Shown here one piece after another: positions 17,841 to 26,620 of a stretch of DNA of 64,000 bases. The notes under the pieces are model-generated. The model saw nothing but the letters and a program-made list of their open reading frames with translations. It did no database searches and was not told the DNA's origin. A program made the position numbers and the translations under genes. The DNA is from Halomicroarcula saliterrae (GTDB taxonomy: Archaea; Halobacteriota; Halobacteria; Halobacteriales; Haloarculaceae): assembly GCF_031624395.1 (NCBI RefSeq), contig NZ_JAMQON010000003.1, positions 310,001 to 374,000 on the forward strand, written 5' to 3'. The first letter of the stretch is position 1, and the number at the start of each line of letters is the position of its first letter.

Positions 17841-18686
17841 TTATTCCTTGACCGAGCCTGCGAGGATTCCGCTGACGAAGTGTCGCTGTAAGAACAGGAA
17901 CACCAGGAACAGCGGGATGATGCTGAGCGCTGCCGCGACCATGATCTGATCGTAGTAGACGCGCTGGGCGCCGATCAGTTCGTTGATAGCCACTGGGATG
18001 GTGTACTTGCCCTGTTCGAGGACGACCAGCGGGAACAGGAAGAGGTTCCACTGGAAGAGGAACAGGACGATGGCGAGCGCCGCCAGCGACGATTTCATGG
18101 TCGGGAGTGCGATGCGGTAGTAGAGCTGGAACTCGGTCGCGCCGTCGATGCGCGCCGACTCCAGCAGGGCGTCGGGTATCTGCTTCATGTTCTGGCGCAT
18201 CAGGAAGATACCCAGCGGGTTGGCCGCCCACGGCAGGATAATGGCCCAGTAGGAGTTCGACAGTCCCATCTGGGAGACCAACAGGAACAGCGGGATGACG
18301 AGCAGCTGGATGGGCAGGGTCAGCGTCGCCAGGATGCTGTAGAAGATCGGCTCCTTGAATTTGAATTCGTACTTCGCGAAGGCGAACCCGCCCATCGAAC
18401 ACAGCACGAGCGACAGGAGGGTGTAGACGACCGCGATGAACACCGAGTTCCAGATGCTCTGGACGAAGTCGACGCTCTCGCGGGCCTGTAACGCGTCGAG
18501 ATTTGCCAGGAAGTTCGAGCCGGGCAACAGCCGGACGTCGGTCCCCGCCGAGAGGAACGCCTGCTCGGGTAGCGTCGAGGCGACGACGATCCAGTAGATG
18601 GGGACGATCATCAACAGCGTGACCAGCAAGACGAAACTGTAGCCGAGGAACCGCCAGCCCGCCTCGTCGCGGGTGACACTACCCAT
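17841..18686 (-). CDS. Sugar ABC transporter permease (MalG type)
   Basis: The 281-residue permease has six hydrophobic helices and the EAA loop DALLESARIDGATEFQLYYRI (about residues 167-187) that contacts the ATPase. It is the MalG/UgpE-type partner of the permease encoded upstream. The ATG at 18686 is preferred because GGAGGTGA stands five bases before it; an in-frame GTG at 18695 lies inside this Shine-Dalgarno sequence. The gene overlaps the end of the first permease gene by eight bases. Member of the galactoside uptake system. Confidence 0.95.
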   Translation of the reverse strand: MGSVTRDEAGWRFLGYSFVLLVTLLMIVPIYWIVVASTLPEQAFLSAGTDVRLLPGSNFLANLDALQARESVDFVQSIWNSVFIAVVYTLLSLVLCSMGGFAFAKYEFKFKEPIFYSILATLTLPIQLLVIPLFLLVSQMGLSNSYWAIILPWAANPLGIFLMRQNMKQIPDALLESARIDGATEFQLYYRIALPTMKSSLAALAIVLFLFQWNLFLFPLVVLEQGKYTIPVAINELIGAQRVYYDQIMVAAALSIIPLFLVFLFLQRHFVSGILAGSVKE

Positions 18687-19803
18687 CGGATTCACCTCCG
18701 ACGCGCAGCTGGACGATAGACAGCACGGCGACGATGCCGACCAGCACGACGGTCATCGCGCTGGCGTAGCCGAGCTGGAACTGCTGGAACGCCATGTTGT
18801 AGATGTACATTACGAGGGTCCGTGTGGCCGACAGCGGCGCGCCGCCTTCCGAGATTATCAGCGGTTCGGAGAACAGCCGGAAGGTCCCGATGGTCGAGGT
18901 GACGACCACGAACAGCAACACGGGGCGCAGCTGCGGGAGCGTGACGTACCGGAACTTCTCCCAGCGGTTCGCACCGTCGATCTCGGCGGCCTCGTAGAGC
19001 TGCTTTGGCACGCTCTGGAGCCCCGCCAGGAGGATGATCATGTTGTAGCCCGTCCAGCGCCAGGTGACCGCGCCGACGAGTGATATCCGCGGCCAGAAGC
19101 CGGTACCCAGGACCGACTTGAGCGGCCCGGGCAAGAGCCCCGTCCCGCCGGTGAGCCACGGGACCGCCGGGAGACCGACCATCTGGAAGACGGTGTTGAC
19201 GAGGCCGTTGTCTTGCAACAACAGCAGGAAGACCGTCGCGTACGCGACCAGATTGGCGGCGACCGGCAACGCGATGGTCGTCCGGAACAGCCCTTTGAAC
19301 CGCAGCCACGAGGCGTTCAGCGCCAGCGCCAGCGCCAGGCCGAGGACGATCATCAGTGGCACCTGCACCAGGAGAATGAACGTCGTGTTCGCCAGCGCGT
19401 TCTGGAACAGCGCGTCGCCCAGCAGCCGCTGGTAGTTCTGGAGCCCGACGAACTCCAGTTGAGCAATCCGTGTCAGTCGGTACTGTATCGGCCCGATATC
19501 GATCCAGAACAGTGTCGCGGTCCCGATACCTTCGTAGGTATGAAACGATAGGTACACCGTGTAGAGGATCGGGAACAGCAAGAAGACACTGAACAGCACG
19601 AAAAACGGTGTCAGGAAGAGGTACGGGACGGCGACCGTGAACGGCAGCCTATCGGCCATCGCGCGAGTCCGGCGAATCTGTCGCTGTCGTAGCGGACGGA
19701 CCGTGTCCATGGCCGATTGCCACGCCGGCTCGACGGCCCGGCCGGCCCGCTCGCGGACCGCGTTGAACTTGTCCCTAACCGGATTCGAGGACTTGGTTGA
19801 CAT
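18679..19803 (-). CDS. Sugar ABC transporter permease (MalF type)
   Basis: The 374-residue permease begins with about 50 polar, basic residues, then a first helix at VAVPYLFLTPFFVLFSVFLL and at least five more. The EAA loop is KQLYEAAEIDGANRWEKFRY (about 285-304). It resembles MalF/UgpA of CUT1 importers. It is the second gene of the transcription unit, 18 bases after the binding-protein stop, and pairs with the MalG-type permease. The substrate is inferred to be a galactose-containing oligosaccharide because two galactosidases are encoded in the locus. Confidence 0.95.
   Translation of the reverse strand: MSTKSSNPVRDKFNAVRERAGRAVEPAWQSAMDTVRPLRQRQIRRTRAMADRLPFTVAVPYLFLTPFFVLFSVFLLFPILYTVYLSFHTYEGIGTATLFWIDIGPIQYRLTRIAQLEFVGLQNYQRLLGDALFQNALANTTFILLVQVPLMIVLGLALALALNASWLRFKGLFRTTIALPVAANLVAYATVFLLLLQDNGLVNTVFQMVGLPAVPWLTGGTGLLPGPLKSVLGTGFWPRISLVGAVTWRWTGYNMIILLAGLQSVPKQLYEAAEIDGANRWEKFRYVTLPQLRPVLLFVVVTSTIGTFRLFSEPLIISEGGAPLSATRTLVMYIYNMAFQQFQLGYASAMTVVLVGIVAVLSIVQLRVGGESDG
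18692..18699 (-). promoter_or_regulatory. Strong Shine-Dalgarno that decides the second permease start
   Basis: GGAGGTGA on the minus strand, five bases before the ATG at 18686, is a near-perfect match to the anti-SD. It lies inside the coding end of the first permease and fits the use of SD-led starts for internal operon genes. Confidence 0.8.
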
Positions 19804-19821
19804 GAAAGGAAGGTACCGGTG

Positions 19822-21141
19822 TTACGCGAGGTCCCGATTCGTTCGGTTGGCAACCTGCTGTGCGGCCCTGTCAACAGCTTCCTGAGGTGAGAGTTCGCCG
19901 CTGATCATACGGCCGAGTTCGCTGTTGATGGCCTTGGTGATCTCGGGGGTGTCGGTGGTGTAGTTGTAGGTGGGGATGTTCGGCGCGATTTCGGCGAACA
20001 TCCGACCGGCGGCCTGTCCGCCGAGGAACTCCGACCCTTGGTCGAACGCGTCCGACTCGTACGCGGGCTTGTACGCCGGGAAGAGACCGTATTCCTCGTA
20101 CATCGTGACCTGCTGTTCCTTGGTCCCGAGCGCGAACTGCATGTAGTCCCACGCCCGCCGGGCCTTGGCATCGCTGACCTGGTCGGCGATGACGAGATTC
20201 GAGCCGCCCCAGTTGGTGGCGCGGTTGCCGCCGGATTCGTAGGCCGGCGGGCGCATCACACGCCACATCCCGGAGGTGTCTCCGACCTCGGCTTTCAGCG
20301 TGCCTTCCAGCCACGCACCGCTTAATATCGAGACGATAGAGCCCTCTCCGGCACGGCTGAACCACTCGCTGGACCAGGAGGCGACGCTGGACGTGATTCC
20401 AGCGTCGTGGGCCGCCTTCATCTGGCGGGCGACACGGAGAGACGTCTCGGAGTTGATGTTGACCGCGCCGCTGTCGGTGAACGGGAGCCCGCCCAGCTGA
20501 CGGAACATCATCCGCCAGACGCCGTCGTAGTCGTTGGGCGGGAGATTCAGCATCGCGACGTCGTCCGGCAGCTTCTCGCCCTCGGCGATGAACTGGTCCC
20601 ACGTCTCGATACCGTCCATGTCCAGTCCGTGCTCCTCTGCCACGTCGTTGCGGTAGAACGCGGCGACCGGGCCGACGTCCCACGGGAGCGCGTACGTGCT
20701 GCCGTCCTTCGTGAGCGGGCCCCACTTCCCGGAGACGAAATCGCTCCTGATACCGGCGTCCTCGATCCAGCCGCTGACGTCGCGCAGGCCACCGGTGTCG
20801 ACCCAGGCGGCCGCGTCGACGCTCTCCATCATGGCGGCCGCCGGCGCGCCCGAGCCGGAGAGGACGCGCGACTTGAACTTGTCTTTCATGTTCGAGCGAC
20901 CGAACTGCTCGACGGTGATGTCGCCGCCGTGTTCCTCCTCGTAGGGGTCGTCGACGACGTCCAGGGCCTTCGCCGCTACGTCCCAACCCCAGACCGTGGC
21001 GTCCGAGGCCATCTCCCCGCTGGACCCGTCGTCTCCGGGACCCGACTGGCTGCCCGTACCACAACCGGCTAAGCCCGCGAGCCCGGCTGCACTCAGTTGC
21101 AAAACGCGTCGTCGGTCGATTCGTCGATTTGAGTTAGTCAT
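19822..21141 (-). CDS. Extracellular sugar-binding protein of ABC transporter, Tat lipoprotein
   Basis: The 439-residue lipoprotein starts with RRIDRRRVLQLSAAGLAGLAGCG: a twin-arginine motif and a lipobox with the lipidated Cys at about residue 27. The mature part is a cluster B periplasmic-type binding protein fold, with VWGWDVAAKALD, YALPWDVGPVAAFYRND and SIVSILSGAWLEG blocks common in CUT1 binding proteins. It captures the oligosaccharide outside the membrane and delivers it to the permeases. It is the first gene of a seven-gene minus-strand unit ending with bgaH at 12788. A TATA-like AT-rich stretch lies about 30 bases upstream, with a 17-bp operator further out at 21288. Confidence 0.95.
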   Translation of the reverse strand: MTNSNRRIDRRRVLQLSAAGLAGLAGCGTGSQSGPGDDGSSGEMASDATVWGWDVAAKALDVVDDPYEEEHGGDITVEQFGRSNMKDKFKSRVLSGSGAPAAAMMESVDAAAWVDTGGLRDVSGWIEDAGIRSDFVSGKWGPLTKDGSTYALPWDVGPVAAFYRNDVAEEHGLDMDGIETWDQFIAEGEKLPDDVAMLNLPPNDYDGVWRMMFRQLGGLPFTDSGAVNINSETSLRVARQMKAAHDAGITSSVASWSSEWFSRAGEGSIVSILSGAWLEGTLKAEVGDTSGMWRVMRPPAYESGGNRATNWGGSNLVIADQVSDAKARRAWDYMQFALGTKEQQVTMYEEYGLFPAYKPAYESDAFDQGSEFLGGQAAGRMFAEIAPNIPTYNYTTDTPEITKAINSELGRMISGELSPQEAVDRAAQQVANRTNRDLA

Positions 21142-21169
21142 CGGCGCTAGCTATACCCATGATAGTCCA

Positions 21170-21182
21170 TTATTTAATAGTT
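21170..21182 (-). promoter_or_regulatory. Probable TATA region of the galactoside transport operon
   Basis: Minus-strand AAACTATTAAATA lies about 30-40 bases before the binding-protein start. The remainder of the 321-base gap up to 21462 is strikingly AT-rich with repeated CTAAT/ATTAG elements and carries the IclR-type operator sites. Confidence 0.5.
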
Positions 21183-21287
21183 TTGCTAATTATTAGATGG
21201 AACAGTAACACCCGTCACGTATGGCAGTTTTAGCTAATTTTGGCTCGGCTATTAGCGATATAGATACGACTTCTTACATATACTACC

Positions 21288-21304
21288 GTTCACTATTAGT
21301 GAAC
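21288..21304. promoter_or_regulatory. IclR-type operator site A
   Basis: GTTCACTATTAGTGAAC is a 17-bp palindrome, perfect apart from its central base. It shares the GTTCA-N7-TGAAC frame with the site at 21416 and lies between the divergent transport operon and the IclR gene. Probably bound by that regulator. Confidence 0.7.
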
Positions 21305-21415
21305 AGACACGGGTCTACTCGGTCCCGGTAGAGGTAGAACCAACCCTCAGAACCCTTCACACGTCCTTTTTCGGGATATCGCTGGTTCAATCGCCGTGAG
21401 TGCTGTGCGGCGTCT

Positions 21416-21432
21416 GTTCACTCTTGATGAAC
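21416..21432. promoter_or_regulatory. IclR-type operator site B
   Basis: GTTCACTCTTGATGAAC, same GTTCA-N7-TGAAC layout; the arms extend to CTGTTCA/TGAACAG. It ends 30 bases before the IclR start codon, so it overlaps the expected promoter and suggests autoregulation. A degenerate copy (GTTCA-N7-TGAGT) sits at 21385-21401. Confidence 0.7.
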
Positions 21433-21462
21433 AGTTATGGGTCACGCTGCCCATAGCCGACT

Positions 21463-22215
21463 ATGGACGAGCCGTATCCAGTACAGGCGACTGCGACGAC
21501 GATGCGGGTCATCGAGGCGTTACTTGACCACGGCCAGGCGGGGGTTACCGAACTCGCGACGGCGCTCGACCTCTCGAAGGGAACGGTACACAACCACCTC
21601 CAGACCCTCCACCGCATGGAGTTCGTCGTACGCGAAGGGCGTCAGTACCGCATCGGGTCCCGGTTCCTCGACGTCGCCTCGCGTGCGCGGGAGGGGCTAC
21701 CCGCATACCGCGCTGCCCGGAGCGAAGTCGCCCGTCTCGCGCGGGCCAGCGGAGAGGTCGCCGCGCTGGTCGTAGAGGAACACGGGATGGCGGTGTACAT
21801 CTTCGTACTGGGCGGAGAGGACGGAGAGACCGCGGTACGGGAAGGCCGTCGGCGTCCGCTCCACACCGACGCCGCGGGGAAGGCGATTCTGGCACACCTA
21901 CCGAAAGACGAGGTCCGGGAACTGCTCACTGCCAGCGCCCCCGGAGACGAGACGGACCAGCTGCTGAGCGACGAAACAGCTCTGTTCGAGGAGCTACGGA
22001 CGGTTCGCGAGCAGAGCGTCGCCTTCGACCGCGAAGAGCGAGCGGACGGGACGCGGAGCGTGGCCGCCTCACTGACGACCGACAACGGGCGGTCGGTCGG
22101 TGCGGTGTGTGTTACCGGACCCGCCGAACGTATGAGCGGGAAACGACTCGAAGAAGATATCACCGGCCTTGTTGTCAGCAGCGCAAACAGTATCTCTATC
22201 GACCTATCTAATTAG
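21463..22215 (+). CDS. IclR family regulator of galactoside catabolism
   Basis: The 250-residue protein has an N-terminal winged helix (about 8-62), with GVTELATALDLSKGTVHNHLQTLHRMEFV as the helix-turn-helix, and a C-terminal IclR ligand domain with GEVAALVVEEHGMAVYIFVLG and RPLHTDAAGKAILAHLP. Haloarchaeal IclR proteins are known regulators of pentose and galactose catabolism. It is divergent from the transport/catabolic operon and followed by the GH36 gene, and four palindromic sites of one type flank it. It therefore probably senses galactose or a degradation intermediate; activator or repressor mode cannot be told from sequence, and the effector is inference. Confidence 0.93.
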   Translation: MDEPYPVQATATTMRVIEALLDHGQAGVTELATALDLSKGTVHNHLQTLHRMEFVVREGRQYRIGSRFLDVASRAREGLPAYRAARSEVARLARASGEVAALVVEEHGMAVYIFVLGGEDGETAVREGRRRPLHTDAAGKAILAHLPKDEVRELLTASAPGDETDQLLSDETALFEELRTVREQSVAFDREERADGTRSVAASLTTDNGRSVGAVCVTGPAERMSGKRLEEDITGLVVSSANSISIDLSN

Positions 22216-22262
22216 TTAGTAGTGTAGATATTTGCCGCAAATCTCCGTCCGGCAGCTGATCT

Positions 22263-22279
22263 GTTTAGAGATACTGAAC
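22263..22279. promoter_or_regulatory. IclR-type operator site C
   Basis: GTTTAGAGATACTGAAC: the right arm TGAAC is exact and the left arm GTTTA differs at one base from GTTCA, with the same 7-base spacer as sites A and B. It lies between the IclR stop and the GH36 start. Confidence 0.55.
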
Positions 22280-22363
22280 GGCACCGGTACCCCTTCCGTG
22301 AGCTTCTCTGCAGCATATTACGTTTGAACAACAAAAATAGACGATATATGCTCGAACAGCCGC

Positions 22364-22380
22364 GTTTAGTATGACTGAAC
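22364..22380. promoter_or_regulatory. IclR-type operator site D
   Basis: GTTTAGTATGACTGAAC, the same pattern as site C, about 100 bases further toward the GH36 gene. A separate inverted repeat, CTAAAC-CTGATATCA-GTTTAG, follows at 22401-22421. Confidence 0.55.
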
Positions 22381-22492
22381 GAACCCGATTCTCTCGCCGG
22401 CTAAACCTGATATCAGTTTAGATATGAAAGTGCGAAAATCGGGAGGGAGAGCCCCTCCAAACAGCTATTACGGTTCGACCACGGGATGACGT

Positions 22493-24628
22493 ATGGTTCA
22501 GGTCGACGGCGGCGGGACGGTTGTCCGGTTCGTCCCAGAGACGGCTCGCGTAACGGTACGAACCGATGGAACGACACTGGCGACCGGCCGGGTCGTCATC
22601 GAACTCGGTGCCGAGCGCTTCCCCGACACCGATGCCTACCACGTAGAGACCGACGCGGACGGCACGCGGGTGCGCTACGACGACGCTGCCGGGACGACGG
22701 TACGTCTGGGCGAGGCGGCAAACGGCGTCACCCTGACCGTGAGCGTCGCTAACGAAACCGAGACGCCGCGGCCGGTCGGCCGGCTGTGTCCCTTGGCGGC
22801 CGAGGAGCTGTCTTTCGGGCCGGAGACCCGACTCTACCGGCACGGCTACCAGTCGTGGACGCCGACGGCAGCGCTCCCGGTTGCGGAGTCGTTCGCGCCG
22901 GTCGAGCCGGTCGACGTTCCGATGATGACCGACGTCGAAGCCCCGCGGACGACGAGTCACTGTCAGGTGGGCCTGACCGACGGCGACCGCCACCTGACCG
23001 CCGGGTTCCTCGACCACTCGACGTACGTCAACCGGTTCGACTACGAGCGCGGCGAGGGCGTCGAGTCGCTGACGGCGGTCTCTCCGGGCGACGGCGTTTC
23101 GCTGGCTCCCGGCGAGCGCGTGGCCAGCGCGCCGCTGTGGCTCGACGCGTCCCGACCGGTCGACGACGCGCTGGCCGCGCTCGCGGAGCGGACCGGCGAG
23201 CGGATGAACGCCCGCGTCGGCGAGTGGGTTCCGACGGGGTGGTGCTCGTGGTACCACTACTTCACCGAGGTGACCGCGGACGACGTCCGGACGAACCGCG
23301 CCGAACTCGACGAGTGGGGGCTCCCCGTGGAACTGGTCCAACTCGACGACGGCTACCAGACCGCCTTCGGCGACTGGCGAACGCTGGCCGACGGCTTCGA
23401 GGAGATGTCGTCGCTGGTAGCGGACGTCCGCGACGGAGGGTACACGCCGGGGCTCTGGCTCGCACCGTTTTTCGTCCAGGCGGACGCCGACCTCGTGGCG
23501 GCACACCCCGACTGGCTCGTCACCGACGGCGACGGCGAGTTCGTTTCGGCCGGCGAACGCCACGGCGAGATGTACGGGCTGGATTTGACCCACCCCGAGG
23601 TGCAGACGTGGCTCCGGGAGACCTTCCGCACTGTCGTCGACGAGTGGGGGTTCGACTACCTCAAACTGGACTTCCTCTACGCCGGGGCCTTGCCCGGCGA
23701 GCGGTTCGCCGACGTAACGCGGGCCGAGGCCTACCGCGAGGGTCTCGCGACCATCCGGGAGGCCGTCGGCGAGGAGACGCATATCCTGGGCTGTGGTGCC
23801 CCGCAAGGCCAGAGCGTCGGCCTCGTCGATACGATGCGGGTCGGCCCCGACACCGCCGAGTACTGGACCCGCGAGGGCGAATCAGACAGCGAACCGGCAC
23901 ACGAAAACGCCATACGGAACGTCCTCAACCGCGACTACCTCCACCGGGAGTGGTGGCTCAACGACCCGGACTGTCAGCTCGTGCGGGAGACGACCGAACT
24001 GTCGGCGGCCGAACGGGAGGCGTTCGCTACGGTGGTCGCGCTGACCGGTGGCTCGAACCTGTTCAGCGACAAGATCGCCGATATCGGTGCCGCGAACCGT
24101 TCGTTACTGGAGCGGTCCCTCCCGCCGGTGACGGAGGGCACGGTCGACGGTGTCGGCCGAACGGAGCTGCCCGACCGACTCGTCTGTGAGCGGGCGGCCG
24201 ACGGCGGCCGCGCGGTCGCGCTGTTCAACTGGAGCGACTCCGCCGAGACCATGTCGCTGTCGCTGGCCGACGACGAGCGCGGCTGGGACGCCTTCGAGGG
24301 TGAGGCCATCTCCGTCGGGGAAACAGTCGAGCGGACGGTCCCAGCTCACGGCTGTCTGCTCGTCCACGTCGCCCCCGCGAGCGACCGCCCCCACCTGCTC
24401 GGAACGGATAACCTGGCCGGCCTGGGCTCGCGCCTGGAGCGGGTCGCCTGGAGCGCCGACGGTTCGGCGGGTCGATTGACCCTCTCAATCGACGCGGCGA
24501 TGCCTCAGACGGTCGTGATTGGGGTCCCCGACGGCTGGAGCGACGCTGCCGACGACGGTGACACGATGGACACGCGCACGGTCACCGTCGGTCCGGGAAC
24601 GGCGACGCTCTCCTTCGAGCGTGCCTGA
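22493..24628 (+). CDS. Alpha-galactosidase, GH36 (melibiase)
   Basis: The 711-residue enzyme removes alpha-linked galactose from oligosaccharides such as melibiose or raffinose. An N-terminal beta-supersandwich is followed by the barrel with WCSWYHYFTEVTADDV (about 252), LVQLDDGYQTAFGDW, LWLAPFFVQADADL, the nucleophile D393 in YLKLDFLYAG, the CGAPQG block and the acid/base D453 in MRVGPDTAEYW. A C-terminal beta domain ends it. There is no signal peptide, so substrates must be imported, in keeping with the ABC transporter of the locus. It is preceded by two operator-like sites (C and D). Confidence 0.93.
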   Translation: MVQVDGGGTVVRFVPETARVTVRTDGTTLATGRVVIELGAERFPDTDAYHVETDADGTRVRYDDAAGTTVRLGEAANGVTLTVSVANETETPRPVGRLCPLAAEELSFGPETRLYRHGYQSWTPTAALPVAESFAPVEPVDVPMMTDVEAPRTTSHCQVGLTDGDRHLTAGFLDHSTYVNRFDYERGEGVESLTAVSPGDGVSLAPGERVASAPLWLDASRPVDDALAALAERTGERMNARVGEWVPTGWCSWYHYFTEVTADDVRTNRAELDEWGLPVELVQLDDGYQTAFGDWRTLADGFEEMSSLVADVRDGGYTPGLWLAPFFVQADADLVAAHPDWLVTDGDGEFVSAGERHGEMYGLDLTHPEVQTWLRETFRTVVDEWGFDYLKLDFLYAGALPGERFADVTRAEAYREGLATIREAVGEETHILGCGAPQGQSVGLVDTMRVGPDTAEYWTREGESDSEPAHENAIRNVLNRDYLHREWWLNDPDCQLVRETTELSAAEREAFATVVALTGGSNLFSDKIADIGAANRSLLERSLPPVTEGTVDGVGRTELPDRLVCERAADGGRAVALFNWSDSAETMSLSLADDERGWDAFEGEAISVGETVERTVPAHGCLLVHVAPASDRPHLLGTDNLAGLGSRLERVAWSADGSAGRLTLSIDAAMPQTVVIGVPDGWSDAADDGDTMDTRTVTVGPGTATLSFERA

Positions 24629-24732
24629 GTGATTCCCACCGTCGACTGGTAGATGCGGTTCCGCTCGGGCGATACTCGCACAGCGTCACGAGCACCGTGC
24701 CCGATGACTGCACCGAGAACCGGAATCGAGCG

Positions 24733-24741
24733 GTTTTATAA
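24733..24741 (+). promoter_or_regulatory. TATA box of the 2-keto-3-deoxy sugar kinase gene
   Basis: TTTTATAAC is centred 27-28 bases before the ATG at 24765. It supports a leaderless start there and argues against the in-frame ATG at 24750, which would be only about 12 bases from the TATA box. Confidence 0.75.
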
Positions 24742-24764
24742 CGAGTCTGATGCGCCCCTTTACC

Positions 24765-25718
24765 ATGGACGACCTCGTGACGTTCGGCGAGACGATGCTG
24801 CGGTTCTCACCACCGGCTGACGAGCGCATCGAGACCGCAGACGAGTACACGGTCCGTGCAGCGGGCGCGGAGAGCAACGTCGCCGTGACGGCCCAGCGAC
24901 TGGGCCTCGACGCGACCTGGACCTCGAAACTCCCTGACTCGCCGGTCGCGCGACGCGTCGCCGGGGAGCTTCGCAGCCACGGCGTGACGGTCGACGTCGT
25001 CTGGAGCGACGGCGGCCGCCAGGGGACGTTCTACCTCGAAACCGGTGACCGACCTCGCGGGAACACCGTCATCTACGACCGCACCGACGCTGCCGTCACG
25101 ACCGCTACGCCCGCGGAGCTTCCCGTGGCGAGAATCGAGAACGCGGCGGGATTCCACACGACCGGCATCACGCCGGCGCTGTCGGACACGCTCTCGGAGA
25201 CGACGGCGGCCCTGCTCGCGGCCGCACAGGAGGCGGGGACGACGACGAGTTTCGACTGTAACTACCGGTCGAAGCTCTGGTCGCCGGCCGAGGCCAGAGA
25301 CACGCTCGCGGGGCTACTGGACGACGTAGACGTCTTCACCGTCGCGGAACGTGACGCTCGGAAGGTGTTCGATATGTCCGGAGAGAGCACGGAGATCGCG
25401 ACGGAACTCGCGGAGACGTTCGGTCTCGAAGTGGCGGTTCTCACCCGCGGAACCGACCCGGCACTCGCGGTCTCCGGGGACGCCGTCTACGAACAGCCGA
25501 CCTTCGAGTCGACGGACGCTCATCCGGTTGGGACCGGCGACTCCTTCGTCGGTGGCTTTCTCTCGCAGTACCTCGACGGACACGACGTCCCCGACGCCCT
25601 GGAATACGCCGCGGCGACGGCCGCGTTCAAGCGGACGGTTCCCGGCGATATCGCCGTGGTGAGTCCCGAAGAGGTCGAGACGGTCATCGACGGCGGCGCT
25701 GCGGGCATCTCCCGGTAG
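24765..25718 (+). CDS. 2-keto-3-deoxygluconate/galactonate kinase (PfkB family)
   Basis: The 317-residue sugar kinase has the N-terminal DDLVTFGETMLRFSPP and AAGAESNVAVTAQRLG substrate-binding blocks (PfkB signature 1 region) and the C-terminal HPVGTGDSFVGGFLSQYLDG with the catalytic Asp of the anion hole (signature 2). FDCNYRSKLWSP is typical of KDG kinases. It phosphorylates 2-keto-3-deoxygluconate or 2-keto-3-deoxygalactonate at C6. Start 24765 is set by its TATA box. It has its own promoter without the operator seen elsewhere in the locus, as would suit an enzyme also used in the semi-phosphorylative Entner-Doudoroff pathway for glucose. Confidence 0.92.
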   Translation: MDDLVTFGETMLRFSPPADERIETADEYTVRAAGAESNVAVTAQRLGLDATWTSKLPDSPVARRVAGELRSHGVTVDVVWSDGGRQGTFYLETGDRPRGNTVIYDRTDAAVTTATPAELPVARIENAAGFHTTGITPALSDTLSETTAALLAAAQEAGTTTSFDCNYRSKLWSPAEARDTLAGLLDDVDVFTVAERDARKVFDMSGESTEIATELAETFGLEVAVLTRGTDPALAVSGDAVYEQPTFESTDAHPVGTGDSFVGGFLSQYLDGHDVPDALEYAAATAAFKRTVPGDIAVVSPEEVETVIDGGAAGISR

Positions 25719-25756
25719 CGCCGCGAGCAAACGGGCATCCGGAGAGAGACAGCGAC

Positions 25757-26407
25757 TCAGTTCCGCGCGTCTTCGACGGCCCGGACGAAGGCGGCGGCGC
25801 TCTCGCGGACGGCGTCCATGTCGTCGTTCTCGATGGCCTCGTAGTCGACCAGCGCCGAGCCGGCGCCGACCGCCGTCGCCCCGGCGTCGAAGTAGTCGGC
25901 GACGTTGTCCGTCGAGACGCCGCCGGTCGGCATGATGGGTACGTCGCCCAGCGGCCCCTGAATCGCGCCGATGTGGCCCGGCCCGACGGTCGACGCGGGG
26001 AACAGCTTCAGTATGTCCGCGCCCGCGGCCATCGCCCGGTCGGCTTCAGTCGGCGTCATCACACCCGGGACGGCGACGACGCGCTCCCGGTTGCACACTT
26101 CGAGGACCTCCTCACTGATATTGGGGGCGAGAACGAACTCCGCACCGGCTTCGATGACGTTTCGAGCGGTCGCTGCGTCGCGAACCGTCCCGGCACCGAC
26201 GACGGCGTCGGTATCGGCGAGCGCGCGGTCCACGTCGGCTATCAGCTCCGAGCACCGTTTCGCGTCCGCGGTCAGTTCCAGGGCAGTCACGCCGCCCTCG
26301 TAGATAGCACGCGCGACGTCGACCACGTCGTCCTCTGGGATGTCGCGCATCACGGCGACTACGCCGCTATCGACGATACTCTCCATTATCCGCTGTTCGG
26401 TCGCCAT
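25757..26407 (-). CDS. KDPG / KDPGal aldolase (class I)
   Basis: The 216-residue aldolase has the Schiff-base Lys134 in DILKLFPAS and the catalytic Glu44 in VTALELTAD, plus GAGTVRD and MPTGGVSTDN phosphate-binding stretches. It cleaves 2-keto-3-deoxy-6-phospho-gluconate or -galactonate to pyruvate and glyceraldehyde 3-phosphate, the last step of the pathway encoded here. It is convergent with the kinase gene, 38 bases apart. ATG start at 26407; no operator of the GTTYA type is visible upstream. Confidence 0.94.
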   Translation of the reverse strand: MATEQRIMESIVDSGVVAVMRDIPEDDVVDVARAIYEGGVTALELTADAKRCSELIADVDRALADTDAVVGAGTVRDAATARNVIEAGAEFVLAPNISEEVLEVCNRERVVAVPGVMTPTEADRAMAAGADILKLFPASTVGPGHIGAIQGPLGDVPIMPTGGVSTDNVADYFDAGATAVGAGSALVDYEAIENDDMDAVRESAAAFVRAVEDARN

Positions 26408-26620
26408 ATCCGCGTGGATGTATGGCGGAGGTAAAGTGTCCTCGCTATCCGTCTGGGCCTCATCGGCCCGATACTCGCTGTGCCCCTCACGGGATACTTG
26501 GCCCCGTCACGGTGGTAGCAGCGAGTGTCGTGGTCGGTCCGTATGATTTCGGTGACACGTAAACGATGCCTCGGTCGCCGAACGGGTACCAGTCCAACGC
26601 AACGGAGCGCCTGCCAGTCT

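Noticed and set aside
22418-23806. 462-codon frame on the minus strand under the alpha-galactosidase gene
   Set aside because: It is antisense to a clear GH36 enzyme with all catalytic motifs; long shadow frames are normal in such GC-rich DNA.
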